Below, in pieces: positions 13,301 through 24,191 of a stretch of DNA of 64,000 nt. The stretch spans positions 25,402,268-25,466,267 of the forward strand of contig JAFMSR010000002.1 in NCBI GenBank assembly GCA_022818135.1. The letters are read 5' to 3'. The position numbers were made by a program, and so were the translations under genes. The DNA comes from Saxidomus purpurata (lineage: Eukaryota > Mollusca > Bivalvia > Venerida > Veneridae). The notes under the pieces were generated by a model. It was not told the origin of the DNA. It ran no database searches and was given only the letters and a program-made list of their open reading frames with translations. How positions within the stretch are numbered: position 1 is the stretch's first letter; each line of letters opens with the position of its first letter.

Positions 13301-16300
13301 AGTTTATAGAAAACTGCGGAGTTATAAAGGAAAGAGAGGCTGTACAGCATGAGAGATTTATAGAGAACAATAGTGATAACCAAACTGCTCTTTAATAGAC
13401 AAGAGATATCCTGATTGTTGAAGACATGTCCTAAATGTTGAAGATATGTCCTGAATGTTGAAGATATGTCCTAAATGTTGAAGATATGTCCTGAATGTTG
13501 AAGATATGTCCTAAATGTTGAAGATATGTCCTGAATGTTGAAGATAGGCAGTAAGTGTTTCATACGTACAATGTAAGAGGACTGAATTTGAAATGGGCCT
13601 AAAACGTCATGTGATAATGAACACAATTATAGTTCATGTTGTGTTGTGTTGCAAAGTCTGTTCTTTACTCTGTTAACGAATATTATGTCCAGTCACAAAT
13701 GTTAATGTATTTTATCTTCATACACAACTTTGTGTTCATTATCCAGCAATACAATAAGTATTGTTTTTGTTTATTTCAGGGTGATACAATGGATCCTGGA
13801 CAATGAGAACTTGAACAGAGGTACCAGTGCAGCATACACTGACTCCGATAAGACTAGTTCTACGTACAAACGTTCCCACAAATCGTCAGCATTAACTCCC
13901 GTTCCTCAACAGCCGCACAAGCAAAGGTGTGTAATTTAAAGTCAGCACAATGAAATAGTCACATGATTGGCCGTAACTGTCTAAGGTCAAAAGCATGTAA
14001 TTGTAATGCATATAAAAAAATCAATGCCACATAATAAGGCAAAATGACAGCATTGTCTCCCTTTGTTATTAAAAATATCGATGCATTATTATGAGTGTTT
14101 GCATTACCTCCCTTTCCTCAGCATCAGCACAAAGTCCTTTTACAAGACAAAGAAGGTTTTATGAGTGAATACTGTAAAAATGTTACTGTTGTGTACAGGG
14201 AAAACTTACACTGGAGAGGAAGGGGGAGGGGGGGGGGTACTTACTCGAAGGCTGTTCATGAAGACACCATTAACCATTAAGCTCATAATACCTCTTGGAA
14301 CTAATGGTAGTACTTGGTATTAAATAGGCAAAAATATTACAATGCTTGGATGCCATTTACTTTTATTTCCTGCAAGAAAATCTATTGGTTCGGTGAGAAA
14401 TGGAAAACGGAGAAATCTGATTTTCTCACAAGAATACAATAGTTAATTTGAAGTAATGTCTAATGTCTAGAATGTCATCGCTCGGAAAGTTTAATATTAT
14501 CAGTTTATATAGAGAGTGGTAATTTTTGTTGTAATGATGCTGCAATAAATTCTACTTTATTAAGTTGCTTCACATTACAAGAGCAATTATAGGAAGGCAT
14601 ATTAAAACCTTTCAAATTTATGTGCTGTTCCAGACATAAATATCACTTTCAGTGTTGTTACTAATTTAAGAAATATGATGAAATGAGAAAATTGAAAATA
14701 TTATTTTCTGTATTAGAGGAGTAGAAGGTATGATTATTTCAATATACAGCTGCTCTAGGAATGAGCAGGTAAATGTTAGTGGATTTTTCTGATCAAAGTA
14801 ACAAGGGAACTACATGTATATCATGTCCTTTTACTTTTCTCTGTTTCGATTTTGAAAATTGATATACAAAAATGACACATATTATGTTTGTTTTTATCAG
14901 TACTTCGAAGAAAGGAAGCAGCAGTAGTCATATGAACAGGTCTGCATCTGCTGATAGCGGAAGTCGTCAGCCATGGGTATCTCAGGGAGGCGCTATTGGC
15001 GTGATGCCCAACCAGCCAATCGTACAAGATCCATCAATGCCACTGATGCCACCACCAAACACACGTGTACAGCTGGATGAGGTCAAGAGAAGATTGAATG
15101 AGGCTGACTCGATGAATACAATCCCACCTAAATCTAAGTAAGTGCATGCTGGACAAAAGTAATAATTCATCCAACAAACTAAATTGATATAAAAGTTAAT
15201 AATTCATAACTTTATTTCCTTTTGTTTATCTTCACTCTTTAGAAGAATGGGAAGAAAAGTTTCACATTTTCTGTAAATGATACATTCTGATACTTTATTT
15301 CATAAGTTATGAAAAATTTGTTTTTCATAACTTATCTATCAAACAAAATTTTAAAAGCCACTGTCTTTTTCTAGGTCATTTACCGGAGTTTCGAACAAGG
15401 ATCGTCGACCCGGCAATCCAATGTCCCAGAGTTTAGGACAGGATCACGCCTTAATGGTTTCATCTGCTAAGACAGTTCCGACCGAACTCGACCTTTCAGT
15501 GGACAGAACTGAGTAAGTTTCAAGTAGAATTACTGAAAATCATTGGTAAAGATTACAATAATGGTATCTCATTTGAAAGAAGGGCGGTTGTTAATAATGA
15601 ATCGGTTGTTAATAATGAATCGCAGTGTCTGGTTTTGGAAGGATTTCATATTTTATACTTTATTTACACAATGTTTATCTTATTCTTTTTAGAATATATC
15701 AACAGTAACTATTACATATTATGAATTATTTTAAAATTTAGGTAAGGAAAGTAACCTTTTAGTTTGAACAGACAAGTTTATAGGAAATTTAATAGACCTA
15801 TTTGAATGTATTTGCAGGAAGAAGACAAAGAGGTCCTCAGGGAGTGGAAATACCTCAGGGTCAAGTAAGCCCGATGAGATCAGTGTTGGTTATTACTTGT
15901 GCGGGGAGCCTATCCCATACAAGACTACCATACCACAATCCAGCGTCACGCTTGGACAACTCAAACAGCATATTAGCAAGAGGGGAAATTTCAGGTATTA
16001 TTTTGTTTTTAATGTCTGTTCGTAGAATGTTTGACATTGATATTTCAAAAAAAATTAAACCAATGAATGATTTGCGTGAAATTCTTTACATAGTATAGTT
16101 AAGGCTAAATATTTCTTTTTATGAGACCATTATTTGAGAAAACATTAGTTAGAATATTTCAAAAACCTAAATTTGCAATATCAATTTAGATTTAAAGAAC
16201 TGCAGAAGAAAATATATACATTTTGTGAGTTTGGAGATAGTGTGTTCTTTAGTCTAAACTTCTTCATTACTTGTTTGCAGATATTTTGTCAAGACATACA

Positions 16301-16458
16301 GCAAAGATTTTGATTCGGAAGCAGTCTACGAAGAAGTCAAGGAAGATAACAAAGTATTGCCAGAGTACGATGGCAAAATTCTCGTCAAGATCGAGCGGAA
16401 AGACGACCTTGACACTTCAAACAGATCCATAGGAAGTGACAAGAAATACCAGTTGTGA
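724..16458 (+). CDS. AXIN: Axin, C-terminal half (partial gene, six exons)
   Basis: Axin is the cytoplasmic scaffold of the beta-catenin destruction complex in Wnt signalling. Exons join as 724-1382, 13780-13926, 14901-15137, 15375-15512, 15818-15994 and 16281-16458, giving 511 codons and a stop. All five internal introns are phase 2 and the frame stays open throughout. Landmarks numbered in the fragment: ENADSILDEH near residues 38-47 matches the beta-catenin-binding helix of vertebrate Axin. A His-rich run near 131-141 matches a similar run in AXIN1. VIQWILDNE starts exon 2. QDPSMP followed by QLDEVKRRLNEAD in exon 3 matches AXIN1. A DIX domain (about 414-493, with YYLCGEPIPY and VTLGQLKQHI) is the head-to-tail polymerisation module. 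The RGS and GSK3-binding parts lie left of the window. About 18 residues follow the DIX domain. AXIN1 versus AXIN2 cannot be decided; invertebrates usually carry one Axin. Confidence 0.95.
1512..2607 (+). mobile_element. Pearl-like interspersed element, copy 1 (tandem-unit non-autonomous transposon)
   Basis: The element runs from ATGCCCCCGAAG to CTTTCGGGGGCATTCG plus a GGGACAGCTCTTGTTT tail, so the ends carry an 11-bp inverted match around ATGCCCCCGAA. Next to the left end is a (GTCY)n tetranucleotide run. Five tandem units of 170-178 bp follow (starts about 1621, 1791, 1969, 2147, 2317) and then a diverged unit. Each unit carries the DR0-type motif AGGTCAAGGTCA or a one-base variant. The layout (microsatellite plus tandem core) matches the bivalve Cv/pearl family, which others class as Helentron-related; that assignment is inference. 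It lies in Axin intron sequence. Confidence 0.8.
2770..3863 (+). mobile_element. Pearl-like interspersed element, copy 2
   Basis: Near-identical to copy 1, with unit starts at about 2879, 3048, 3226, 3404 and 3574, i.e. the same 169/178/178/170 spacing. Similarity to copy 1 ends at the element boundaries on both sides. A 162-bp unrelated spacer separates the two, so this looks like two insertions and not a block duplication. Open frames inside are products of the tandem units and are not genes. Confidence 0.8.
3864..8444 (+). other. Axin intron, no recognised feature except a short dispersed repeat
   Basis: AT-rich unique-looking sequence with poly-A and poly-T runs and a short (AAC)n near 6295. 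A GATCATGATCTGCACTG relic lies at about 7105-7190. I see no exon with conserved coding content. Confidence 0.6.
7105..7190 (+). repeat. GATCATGATC-family short interspersed repeat (fragment)
   Basis: Contains GATCATGATCTGCACTGTTTG, shared with the copies at 26.3, 28.2, 38.5, 46.6 and 54.4 kb. This copy is short and diverged. Confidence 0.45.
8451..9736. mobile_element. 1.29-kb inverted-repeat element filled with palindromic minisatellite
   Basis: The ends are inverted repeats of about 25 bp with one mismatch (TACGGACGCCCAATAGTGCC on the left, its complement ending TCCGTA on the right). They are flanked by a perfect 6-bp direct repeat ATATTG at 8445-8450 and 9737-9742, the mark of a transposition event. 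The inside is a minisatellite of roughly 20-24 bp built on the self-complementary core TTGAATATTCAA. The left part (to about 8870) reads in the opposite orientation to the right part, so the whole element is a large foldback. No transposase is seen. A run of about 28 G at 9123-9150 and shorter G runs to 9320 look artefactual. Confidence 0.8.
9743..13410 (+). other. Axin intron sequence, mostly featureless
   Basis: AT-rich sequence. Apart from a tRNA-like fragment near 10115-10185 and a C-rich run near 12068-12090, I see no coding exon or structured repeat here. Confidence 0.6.
10115..10185 (+). repeat. tRNA-derived SINE relic
   Basis: A-box-like TAGCCAAGTGG (10121-10131) and B-box-like GGTTTGAATCC (10168-10178) sit about 37 bp apart. 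Arms that would fold a functional tRNA are not apparent, so this reads as a SINE head and not a tRNA gene. Confidence 0.5.
13411..13547 (+). repeat. 20-bp minisatellite with 40-bp higher-order unit
   Basis: Six full units of AAGATATGTCCTRAATGTTG. The R position alternates strictly A, G, A, G, A, G, so the true repeat is a 40-bp dimer present three times. The first unit has one extra substitution. It lies about 230 bp before Axin exon b. Confidence 0.85.
13780..13926 (+). CDS. AXIN: Axin exon b (QWI motif)
   Basis: The acceptor is ttatttcag, the donor is gtgtgt, and both ends are phase 2. The encoded VIQWILDNENLNRG aligns with the conserved ILQWIIEGE-type segment of vertebrate Axin. The remainder is Ser/Thr/Lys-rich. 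Alternative GT positions at 13929 and 13931 would break the reading frame into exon c, so 13926 is preferred. Confidence 0.9.
14901..15137 (+). CDS. AXIN: Axin exon c (QDPSMP / LDEVKRRLNEAD)
   Basis: The acceptor is tttttatcag and the donor is gtaagt, phase 2 at both ends. It encodes IVQDPSMPLMPPPN followed by QLDEVKRRLNEAD, the segment before the DIX domain that is conserved with vertebrate Axin (QDPTMPP and TQLEEARRRL). Confidence 0.92.
15375..15512 (+). CDS. AXIN: Axin exon d
   Basis: The acceptor is cttttttctag-like and the donor is gtaagt, phase 2 at both ends. It encodes a linker ending in ELDLSVDRTE, which corresponds in position to the MELSETETR-like acidic segment before the DIX domain. 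There is no fold of its own that I can name. Confidence 0.88.
15583..15622 (+). repeat. 18-bp direct duplication
   Basis: CGGTTGTTAATAATGAAT occurs twice in tandem in the Axin intron between exons d and e. Likely a recent small duplication. Confidence 0.6.
15818..15994 (+). CDS. AXIN: Axin exon e (DIX domain, first half)
   Basis: The acceptor is tatttgcag and the donor is gtatta, phase 2 at both ends. After a Lys/Ser/Gly-rich linker the DIX domain begins: ISVGYYLCGEPIPYKTT then VTLGQLKQHISKRGNFR. The CGEPIPY and VTLGQ motifs are diagnostic of Axin DIX domains. Confidence 0.95.
16281..16458 (+). CDS. AXIN: Axin terminal exon f (DIX domain, second half, stop)
   Basis: The acceptor is ttgtttgcag; the TGA stop is at 16456-16458. 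It encodes YFVKTYSKDFDSEAVYEEV, then KVLPEYDGKILVKIE, completing the DIX domain. A polar tail, DDLDTSNRSIGSDKKYQL, follows where AXIN1 ends only a few residues after the corresponding position. Confidence 0.95.
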
Positions 16459-17275
16459 ACTGACTGAACTGTTTATTGGTGCACTGTTTATAGGCATTAT
16501 ATAGTATTATTCCATTTTGTTTCGAGTAATGAGACGTCAGTGAAAACAAAAAGATTTTCTTTCATAATATTGTTTATATTAGGCCGGGCATCAGATGTAT
16601 ATTGAAATGGACAATAAGAAAATGCAATATGGACAGTAGATTTTTGTTCAGTATGTTTGTATATATGTGAAGTATAGACATTGTATAGCTGATTGAAAGC
16701 ATGTGGTAATACTGAAAAGAACACGGAAAGCAAAATTGTGTGATCAGCCAATGATCAAATTATTTCCTGTAATTTACTCGACTGTGTATTGTTTTGTTTT
16801 ATTTCGACTGTAATCACTGGTTGTCGATACGAAAAGGTCTGTGCAGCTTGTGTTACCAAAGTTTCAAGCTTAGAAAATTATGTAGGTGTTTTTTGTGTAC
16901 ATGTGTACATTGTTTACTATGAACAGTGGGTACCCAAGCTCTTTCTAGTGGAATTTGTGTACCATGTTCCTTGTAGACATTGATTACCTTGTTCGTAACG
17001 CTGCAGCTATGTTCTTTGTGAATGCGGCTACAAACTGTTTGTTTTGTCTTTTACAAATTACATTCAGCAAGTTGTGAAGAAACGAAACCTTTGGTAATAC
17101 CTAGCTTTTAATTGCACTTTGCATGGCAAGGTGAGTTGTTTTTTAAAAATGATAATAGTGCTATGGTTGTGACGGAGCTTGTGAACAATTCTGGGAAACA
17201 TGGACCAGGTTTTGCTTTGGTCTCAAGATGTTTATGTACAAAATTGAAAATAAATGGTTCAAAACCAAGGGTAAG
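16459..17275 (+). other. AXIN: Probable Axin 3' UTR with poly(A) signal
   Basis: This is AU-rich non-coding sequence directly after the Axin stop. The first clear AATAAA on the + strand is at 17249-17254, about 790 nt after the stop, so a transcript end near 17270 is plausible. Further AATAAA-like sites occur near 18524, 19145 and 20008, so a longer 3' UTR is possible. Transcript data are needed to choose. Confidence 0.5.
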
Positions 17276-20200
17276 ATCTATTGAGGACCATTGAGTACTT
17301 GACTGTAGATAGGGGACAGAGAACATCTCCTCTTTTACACTTAAAATAAGGTACAGTTTTAAACGTAGAAATACAAGAAAATCATAGGAAGTGGTGAGAA
17401 GAAATTGGAAGATGTTTTAATAGGAAACTGATAAAAGTCTTTTAGATTTTATGTAAATTATTTATATAAACCACCTAAGTTTTATTGAATGCAGAAAATG
17501 CATTTTGCCTCAACGGTTGTTTTTAATATCTGTTTGTTTTAGGCTAAATTTTGATAAGACACTTATCCAACATCTCATAAAATGCTGCTTTTTTGATGCT
17601 ATGTACCCTTTGCTAATGGTTGCCAGAAAATAAGATTTGTTTTAAATATGTTTGTTTATCAACAAAGGGATCAAGTAATATATTCAAATTGGGTAATTTT
17701 GCTATGTTTTGCAATATAAAACTAAAGTAATGATACGTTAAATTTTTGTTAGATTTGAACCATAGCTTTGCTATATTACAAAGAATAACAGAAACAGACT
17801 TTTCCATCTTCATTGATGTGTAGGGTACTATTTTATTGTTCATAAGTTGCTCATTGGAAATTTACCATCAAAGTAGAAAACATTGCAGACTGCAATTAGA
17901 CTGACGTTATAGGCAGTCTGATCATGGCCTAATCGCAATCTGCTCTTTATACAAAAGTCAGAAATACTGGTTCACAGCGCATAACAGGTTGAGTGATGTC
18001 AAGTGGATCAAATCATCAGGAAAAAGATCAAAAATTTGTTTGAAGGAAATAGTTTGAGTTTATATCAAAATTACATTGATACCATATTTAGACTCGTAGA
18101 AAGACTTTTTGTACACATAGCTTTCACGTTTAAACCAGAGCATCAGAGATACATTAGGGCATTATAAGAGAAGGCCATGACTTCAAACATAATGGGTACT
18201 ATGTGTACAGGTTGTCAATGGAAAGCTCCTTACACAAATTGAGGGTTGCACATAAACAGTTGTATCTGCATGTAAACAAAGAAGCAGACGCAATAATTTC
18301 AGGATCAACCCTTGAAATTATCTGTTGCTCTTTAAATCTAGTATTTAGATGGAATGGTCTGCAGTTCAGTACATAGTTGGGTCACCAATGCAGGTTACTG
18401 GTTTGATTCAATGTACTGTTGGTCACCAGTGTAGTTTCTAGTAGTAGATGATAAATTTCTGTGTTAAAAACTTCTTGAGAAAAATAACTAATTTCTAAAA
18501 ACAGTACTACCCCATTGTATTGAGAATAAATACTTTAAAAATTGTATCTCCAACTTTCAATATTGTGGTTGGAGTGCTTTTGTGGACTTCTTAGATTGAC
18601 TAAGATGATATTGTTTTAATTGATTATTGCAATACACACAGATTGATAGGCTTGTACATACTGTGCTCATAGCTTTCGTACGATTAATTATTTGACGTCT
18701 CAGGAATGTAAGTATATAGCAAACACTTGTCATGTGTTATGTCCCACAAACATCACCGTTTCTTTTAGAAATTGTATATTAATTCATAACCTTGTCTTGA
18801 ATTAAATGACATTGAACTGGCATTATGAACTTAAAAATCAAATGTGCTATATATAGTAAGTGTAACATGTGTCATCATTGCGTCATATTTATTTTGAACC
18901 ATTTTTAAACGTTTTCAACAGCATTTGTGAAGGATTTTCTACGAGCATCTTAGTTGTGCTTTTCATACAGCATTCTAGAAGACTGTTCCTCTCTGTAAGA
19001 GTTAGGCCTATTTACATAAAACCAAGCAAAAACGAGAACAAAATTCTTTTACTGAAATAAACAACATTTTCTCTCTTTCTCTCCTCAAGGTTGATTCCAT
19101 CTAAAGTGAGTCTCGAGAGCAATCAATATGCAAGTTGAAAGTAAATAAATTGGTATTAGAAAAAAATAATATGTAAATACGCTGCCTCTAGACAACTCTG
19201 AAATTAAAATTGGACGCCAACATCAATAAAATCATTGTACTGTTGAGGGCATACATTTTATGCCGTGGTATTATTTTTTATCAATACAGCACATTAAAAT
19301 GCTTCCTGTTCAACTTTTAATATTTCTTTTATTACTGTCTATCACAATATTTAAGATGATGGGAAATCCTTCATAAGTGATATTATTTGCCGATATTCAG
19401 TATTTGATAAAAGAGAAGGTTGTATGTTTAATAAATGAGAATATTCACATGTTACTATTTAATAGGAGGATTTATGTACCAGCAAATAAAACCAGTTTAA
19501 AAATAGAAAATTTTTGGAATAAAGTATAAAGAACTATTAGAATTATCAAATTTTGATTTGGTTTTGAACTCTCAAAGAATTATCAAATTTTTAAAAAGAG
19601 GTCATATTCTGTTGAGGCAAAGGGGAATGCATGTAAAAATGTGAAACTTTAACCTTGAAATCTAAACAGATAGGTAAAAAATACACTTAAAATTTCAACA
19701 TGTAATTTTAATTTGGAAGATTCCAGTTTTTCAGTAATACATTTACAGATGTAACCATTTGCTATATGATTTTGTAAGATATTTCTTGAACACTAAATAT
19801 TTTTATTTTGCAGATAATCACAAAATTTGATTCAGCTGTACAATTCTTGCCATTTCAATGTTTGTGTAGTAAGATTTTGCGTTTAGTTGCTGGTACATAT
19901 TTCTACATGCATGATGTCATATCAGGTCTGTGTTGTAGGGCCGGCTCTGCCTCGACGGGCAGCTTGTCTGTGATGATAGATTTTATTGTCATGTATTTGT
20001 AACTATGACAAAATAAAAATGTGTCAATCTTATTACATGATCTTTCAGTTTTTATGTTGATCCTTTATACTGATCAAGCAGAAATTTGCTTTTATTACCG
20101 CTGTACAGAGCATTGGCCCATTGCAATAGTTGGTTTGAAAAGTTTGCAATTATTTCATGTTTGGTTGTGGTCCAGTTGGCATTCGTATAGTCATGGTGTT

Positions 20201-20500
20201 AATTCGTCGGGCGGTAACTTTGTAAAAGGCTATTGCCTTTATAGAATATGGTGTACTTTCGTGTAGGCTTTTGCTCAGTTACTTGGATTATGCCTATAAA
20301 AGCATCAAGACACAATACAGAGTAGAAGAAGTTGTCATCAATAGAATGCTAGCCAGGGACTAAACCCCAAAGGACTGTTAATTGCCATGAGAAAAGATAA
20401 TGGGCAAGCCAACACCCTGCATACAGTGTCCACTCTTGTGTGATCTGATGAGTCTAAAATATGCAACTATAAAACAATCTGAATATTTGCAGAACAAAAA
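17276..20500 (+). other. Interval between Axin and CLCN7, 3' flank of Axin
   Basis: AT-rich sequence without recognised repeats or exons. A short imperfect inverted repeat lies at about 17885-17945 (GCAGACTGCAATTAG and its near complement). It may be partly 3' UTR if distal poly(A) sites are used. Confidence 0.5.
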
Positions 20501-20506
20501 TACTTT

Positions 20507-20555
20507 GTCGAGGATAAGGATCTGATTCTTCCCAGGGAACTGCCTACATGTAAAA
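20507..20555 (+). repeat. SINE 3' tail fragment
   Basis: GAGGATAAGGATCTGATTC then CCCAGGGAACTGCCTACATG matches the 3' half of the SINE at 28250-28455. The tRNA head is missing. Confidence 0.4.
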
Positions 20556-20579
20556 ATTAGTGAACAGAGTATTGCCAAG

Positions 20580-22460
20580 TAATACAAGGAGTTTCAAGAA
20601 AATTCACCCACAGGTTAAGGAATTGGCACCAAAGAGTGACCTTGAACTTTGTTTTCATGGTGATGAATATTTAACCCATGTTTCATGAAACTCCCTCGAG
20701 GGATTTAGGTGATACTGCCTGATGACCTTTGACCCTGGAAGTGACCTTCAAATTGAGCTTGCAGCTTTTAAACATTGATTCTGTACATCCTCTCCATAGG
20801 ATAAATATTTTACCTAAGTTTCAAGAAAATTGTTAATGGTGTTTGGAAGATGATAGTCGCATGACCTGGTTGGCTTTGGACCCCAAAATAGACCTGTACT
20901 TTTGTCATAATGCGATGAACATTTTATTCAAGTTTGATGAAAATTCTTCGAAGGATTAAGGAGATATTTTTGGTGACGTATAACCGTTGTCACTCAATTT
21001 GTTGAAAATGGATTCTGCACATTCCATGAAAGAAACATTTACCCAAAGTTTCAAAAAGATCTTTCAACTGATTTGGAGATACAGAAACATAACCTTTGAC
21101 CCTAAATGTGACCTTGACTTTGAGCAGGCTTGGTTGAAATTTGGATTTACGAGGTTAACATTGGACTGAACTTTCAACTAAATTATTTTAGGGGTATAAG
21201 AGATATAATCTTGTAACCTTTGACCCTGAAGTGTGACCTTAGCCTTGATCAAGAACTGTGAGAAGTTATTTCAAAATTAGTATATGCATGTTGGAAGTTA
21301 AAGCCCAGTCACCACATACATGTGACCTTGCCCTTAAAGGTAACCCCCCCCCCCCCTGTATGTTGTTCAAGACACACCTGTGGAATGGACAAAAACTGTG
21401 TGTTTCAAAATCAGTCAATGCATTTAGAAGTTACAGACCAGACATGAAATTGCTATCTGGATGTGGTGTATAATGCACTCGTGTGGTATGGTAATCAATT
21501 GTATGAATTTTTATTCCAAATTAGCTAATGTATGTTGAAGTAACAGCGTGGACACCAAGTTATGGTATATAACTTCATATCACAGGTTCTGAGTCCTAAA
21601 TGTGACCTTGACCTCCAACGTAGCTCCCTGGTTGTGGTGCATAATACACCCTTGTGTTGTGAGAAACATTTGTATGAAGTTTTTTCTCAGAATCAGCCAA
21701 TGCATGTAAAAGTTACAGCCCACACACTCGGGTACAGGTATCATAGCTTTTGAGCCCTTAGTGTGACCTTGATCTTCAGGGTAGCTCCCAGAGTGTGGAG
21801 CATAACACACCTGTTGGGTTCGTGCAACAATTGTACCAAGTTATTTTAAAATCAGTCAATGCATGTAGAAGTTCTGGACATCAAGTACTGGTATATAAAA
21901 CTACAATGTATATCACAGATTTGAGCCCTTACTGTGACGTTGACCTTCAAGGTAGCTCCCTATATGTGCATGGTGCTCGACATACCCATGGGGTATGGAA
22001 ACAATTGATGAAGTTATTTCAAAATCAGTCAATACATGGAGAAGTTACAGCCTGGACTCAAGGTACTGGTAAATAACTCTACATTACAGTTTTTGGGCCC
22101 TAGAGGTGACCTTGACTTGAATGTAACAACCTAGATGTGGTGCATGAGACACTTTTGTAATAAGGTGTGTAAAATAATTTGAAAATTGGTTCATACATAT
22201 AGAAGTACAGCTCAGACAGGAATTGCAGACAGATGTTCCAACAAAGTGACATGTAAGTAGCTATCCTGTTGTTAAAGAAATATGTAGCCACACAACAGAC
22301 TGAATGAATAGAATTTACTGTTACATATTGTCCTTCTAGTCAAGAAGTATCTACACATAAGCTCGGAGAGAGTGATGGACAGACAGATGGACAAACAAAA
22401 CCAAGCAAACCTACAGTCTCCATGGTCTTTGACTGGTTGAGGAGTAATAACAAGGTCTAA
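20580..22460 (+). repeat. Tandem-unit interspersed repeats (two families abutting)
   Basis: From about 20580 to 21240, degenerate units carry TGACCTTTGACCC and TTTCAAGAAAATT phrases. From about 21240 to 22300 a second family has units of about 161-173 bp, each opening with TGTGACCTTGACCT and AGGTAGCTCCC and carrying AAAATCAGTCAATGCATGTA; unit starts include about 21600, 21761, 21933 and 22106. The end near 22370-22460 has a GGACAGACAGATGGAC run, as in other elements here. A poly-C run lies at 21343-21356. Confidence 0.65.
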
Positions 22461-23042
22461 TACCTCAGAGAAACAAATAAGGTACTGACATAATCCTTCT
22501 AGTTGCCAGAAAGTTCAAATAATACTGGAGTTTTATTTCATATGAGTTATAATTTCAAGTTTTCATATCTTGATACATAAACTATAAAGTTTATGAAATC
22601 CATTAAAAAATTTCTCTTATCTTTAGATAGTTCTTCTGTTTTCATATTTCGTTACACTCTAGGGAACTGTTTCAGTCAAAAATATTGAATCTACAAATGT
22701 ATTGTTTTCATAAAAATGCACTTAAGGGAAGTGAACCGGCACATCTGATAAAACCACTGAAGCAATTAAAGAGATGCAGCAGTAAAAGATCTGTTTATTT
22801 TATCTCTAAATCTACCAGTTCACAGATACTGTATGGTACTAAAATAACAGTCTATTGTCTCATTTTCTGAGCTGAAATTTTGACCTGGTTCCATATTTTT
22901 AATTAAAAAGAAATCACTTTCTGTTTTATTCTCAGAGAAAACATAAAATAGCCATTTTGGTGAATTGAACAAAGATCTTTTGGTGATATAAGGTTTGCCC
23001 TAGTTTGGTTAAAATAGCACTCTTATGAAACATGAAGGCAGA
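22461..23042 (+). other. Intergenic, nothing recognised
   Basis: AT-rich sequence without coding signal or repeat structure that I can see. Confidence 0.5.
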
Positions 23043-23400
23043 CTTAAAGCTGCTCGCTCTCAGATTTTGGTAAAAAAATAATTTTCTTCAAACTGTATGT
23101 AAATAACGTATTTTAGAACATATGGTGATATAAAAAGGCTCCAGTATAAATTCATGTCACGTATATCTCTAAACTTCGAAAAATACGCTACCAAATTCAA
23201 TAATGCTTTTGAAATTTCAATATAAATATCTAGTGTAACGGTGCCGTGTAACCAACCTTTCCGATCGATTTCTGCAAATTCCTACCTAGATTTTTGCTTA
23301 TATTTTTACTCCAGCCTTTAATTTTATATTTATGAATAAGAATGTCAATTTCTTTGAAATATATTTTTTTCAACGGTAACTGAGAGCGAGCAGCTTTAAG
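23043..23400. mobile_element. MITE with perfect 21-bp terminal inverted repeats
   Basis: The left end CTTAAAGCTGCTCGCTCTCA(G) at 23043-23063 and the right end at 23380-23400 are exact reverse complements over 21 bp. Flanking bases give a possible 3-bp AGA duplication. The 358-bp inside is AT-rich and non-coding, with weaker subterminal complementarity. The superfamily is not determined. Confidence 0.75.
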
Positions 23401-23412
23401 AGACAAACTGAT

Positions 23413-23520
23413 CGTCAGAAAGTTGGCAATTTTTTACAGCGGATAAGATTCTAGTACCAGTTGTTCCCAAGGTAAATTATCTGCTAATTATCATGTAAAG
23501 ATAACTGAAATACTGAAAAA
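23413..23520 (+). repeat. SINE 3'-half fragment
   Basis: AGAAAGTTGGCA, GGATAAGATTCTAGTACCAG and TTGTTCCCAAGG match the body of the SINE at 28250-28455. The tRNA-derived head is absent; it lies immediately after the 23043-23400 MITE. Confidence 0.55.
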
Positions 23521-23763
23521 GAAAATTAACTTGATATGGAAAGAAAAAGTCATGAAAAACGAATGACCATTTCCTTAAAACAGAGTTAGCTCTGTTCTGA
23601 ACTCATGGACAGATGGATGTATAGATCTGTAAGAGTATTTCAGTTCAAATAACCTAAGTCATTATATGTTGGGTTAATGGTAGGATATTGTTGTAACTTC
23701 CAGGCAAAGCACACTATAAGCATCTCTCCCCCACCCAAACAAAGTGAGATGGACATACAAAAT

Positions 23764-24191
23764 AAGAGGGCAAAAATGACCCTATAATGCTCACCTTAGT
23801 AAAGATTGTTCACACTTCTACAGTGTTCCCCAAGGTTTTTCTATTTGACGAGGTGACCTAGTTTTTAACCCTGCATGACTCAGTTTCAAACTTAGTCTAG
23901 AAATGTCAAGACACACATTCTGACCAATTTTCAGACTGATTGGGGGTGAAATGTGGCCCGAGTGTTCACAAGGATTTTCTATTATTTGACCTCAAGACCT
24001 AGCTATTGACCCCACATGACCCAGTTTCTAACAGATTTCATGCAGACACACATTATGATCAAGTTTCATGAAGACAGGGCCATAAAAGTCGCCTCTAAAG
24101 AGTTCATAAGGTATGTGGACAGACTACAGTCGCCAGACATTGGGCAATCACAACAGCTTACCTTTCAGTACTTTGAGTTCAGGTGAGCTAA
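23764..24191 (+). mobile_element. CTCACCT/AGGTGAGC tandem-unit element, short copy
   Basis: Begins AAGAGGGCAAAAATGACCCT ATAATGCTCACCT and ends TTTGAGTTCAGGTGAGCTA, so GCTCACCT and AGGTGAGC are subterminal inverted repeats. Inside are about two units with GACCTAG, GACCCAGTTTC and CAAGTTTCATGAAGA phrases. Same family as 32190-32999 and 39130-39730. Confidence 0.65.

Noticed and set aside
19808..20266. Possible exon after TATTTTGCAG at 19812
   Set aside because: An acceptor-like sequence precedes a 60-codon frame, but there is no conserved content and no partner exon; likely chance in the Axin 3' flank.
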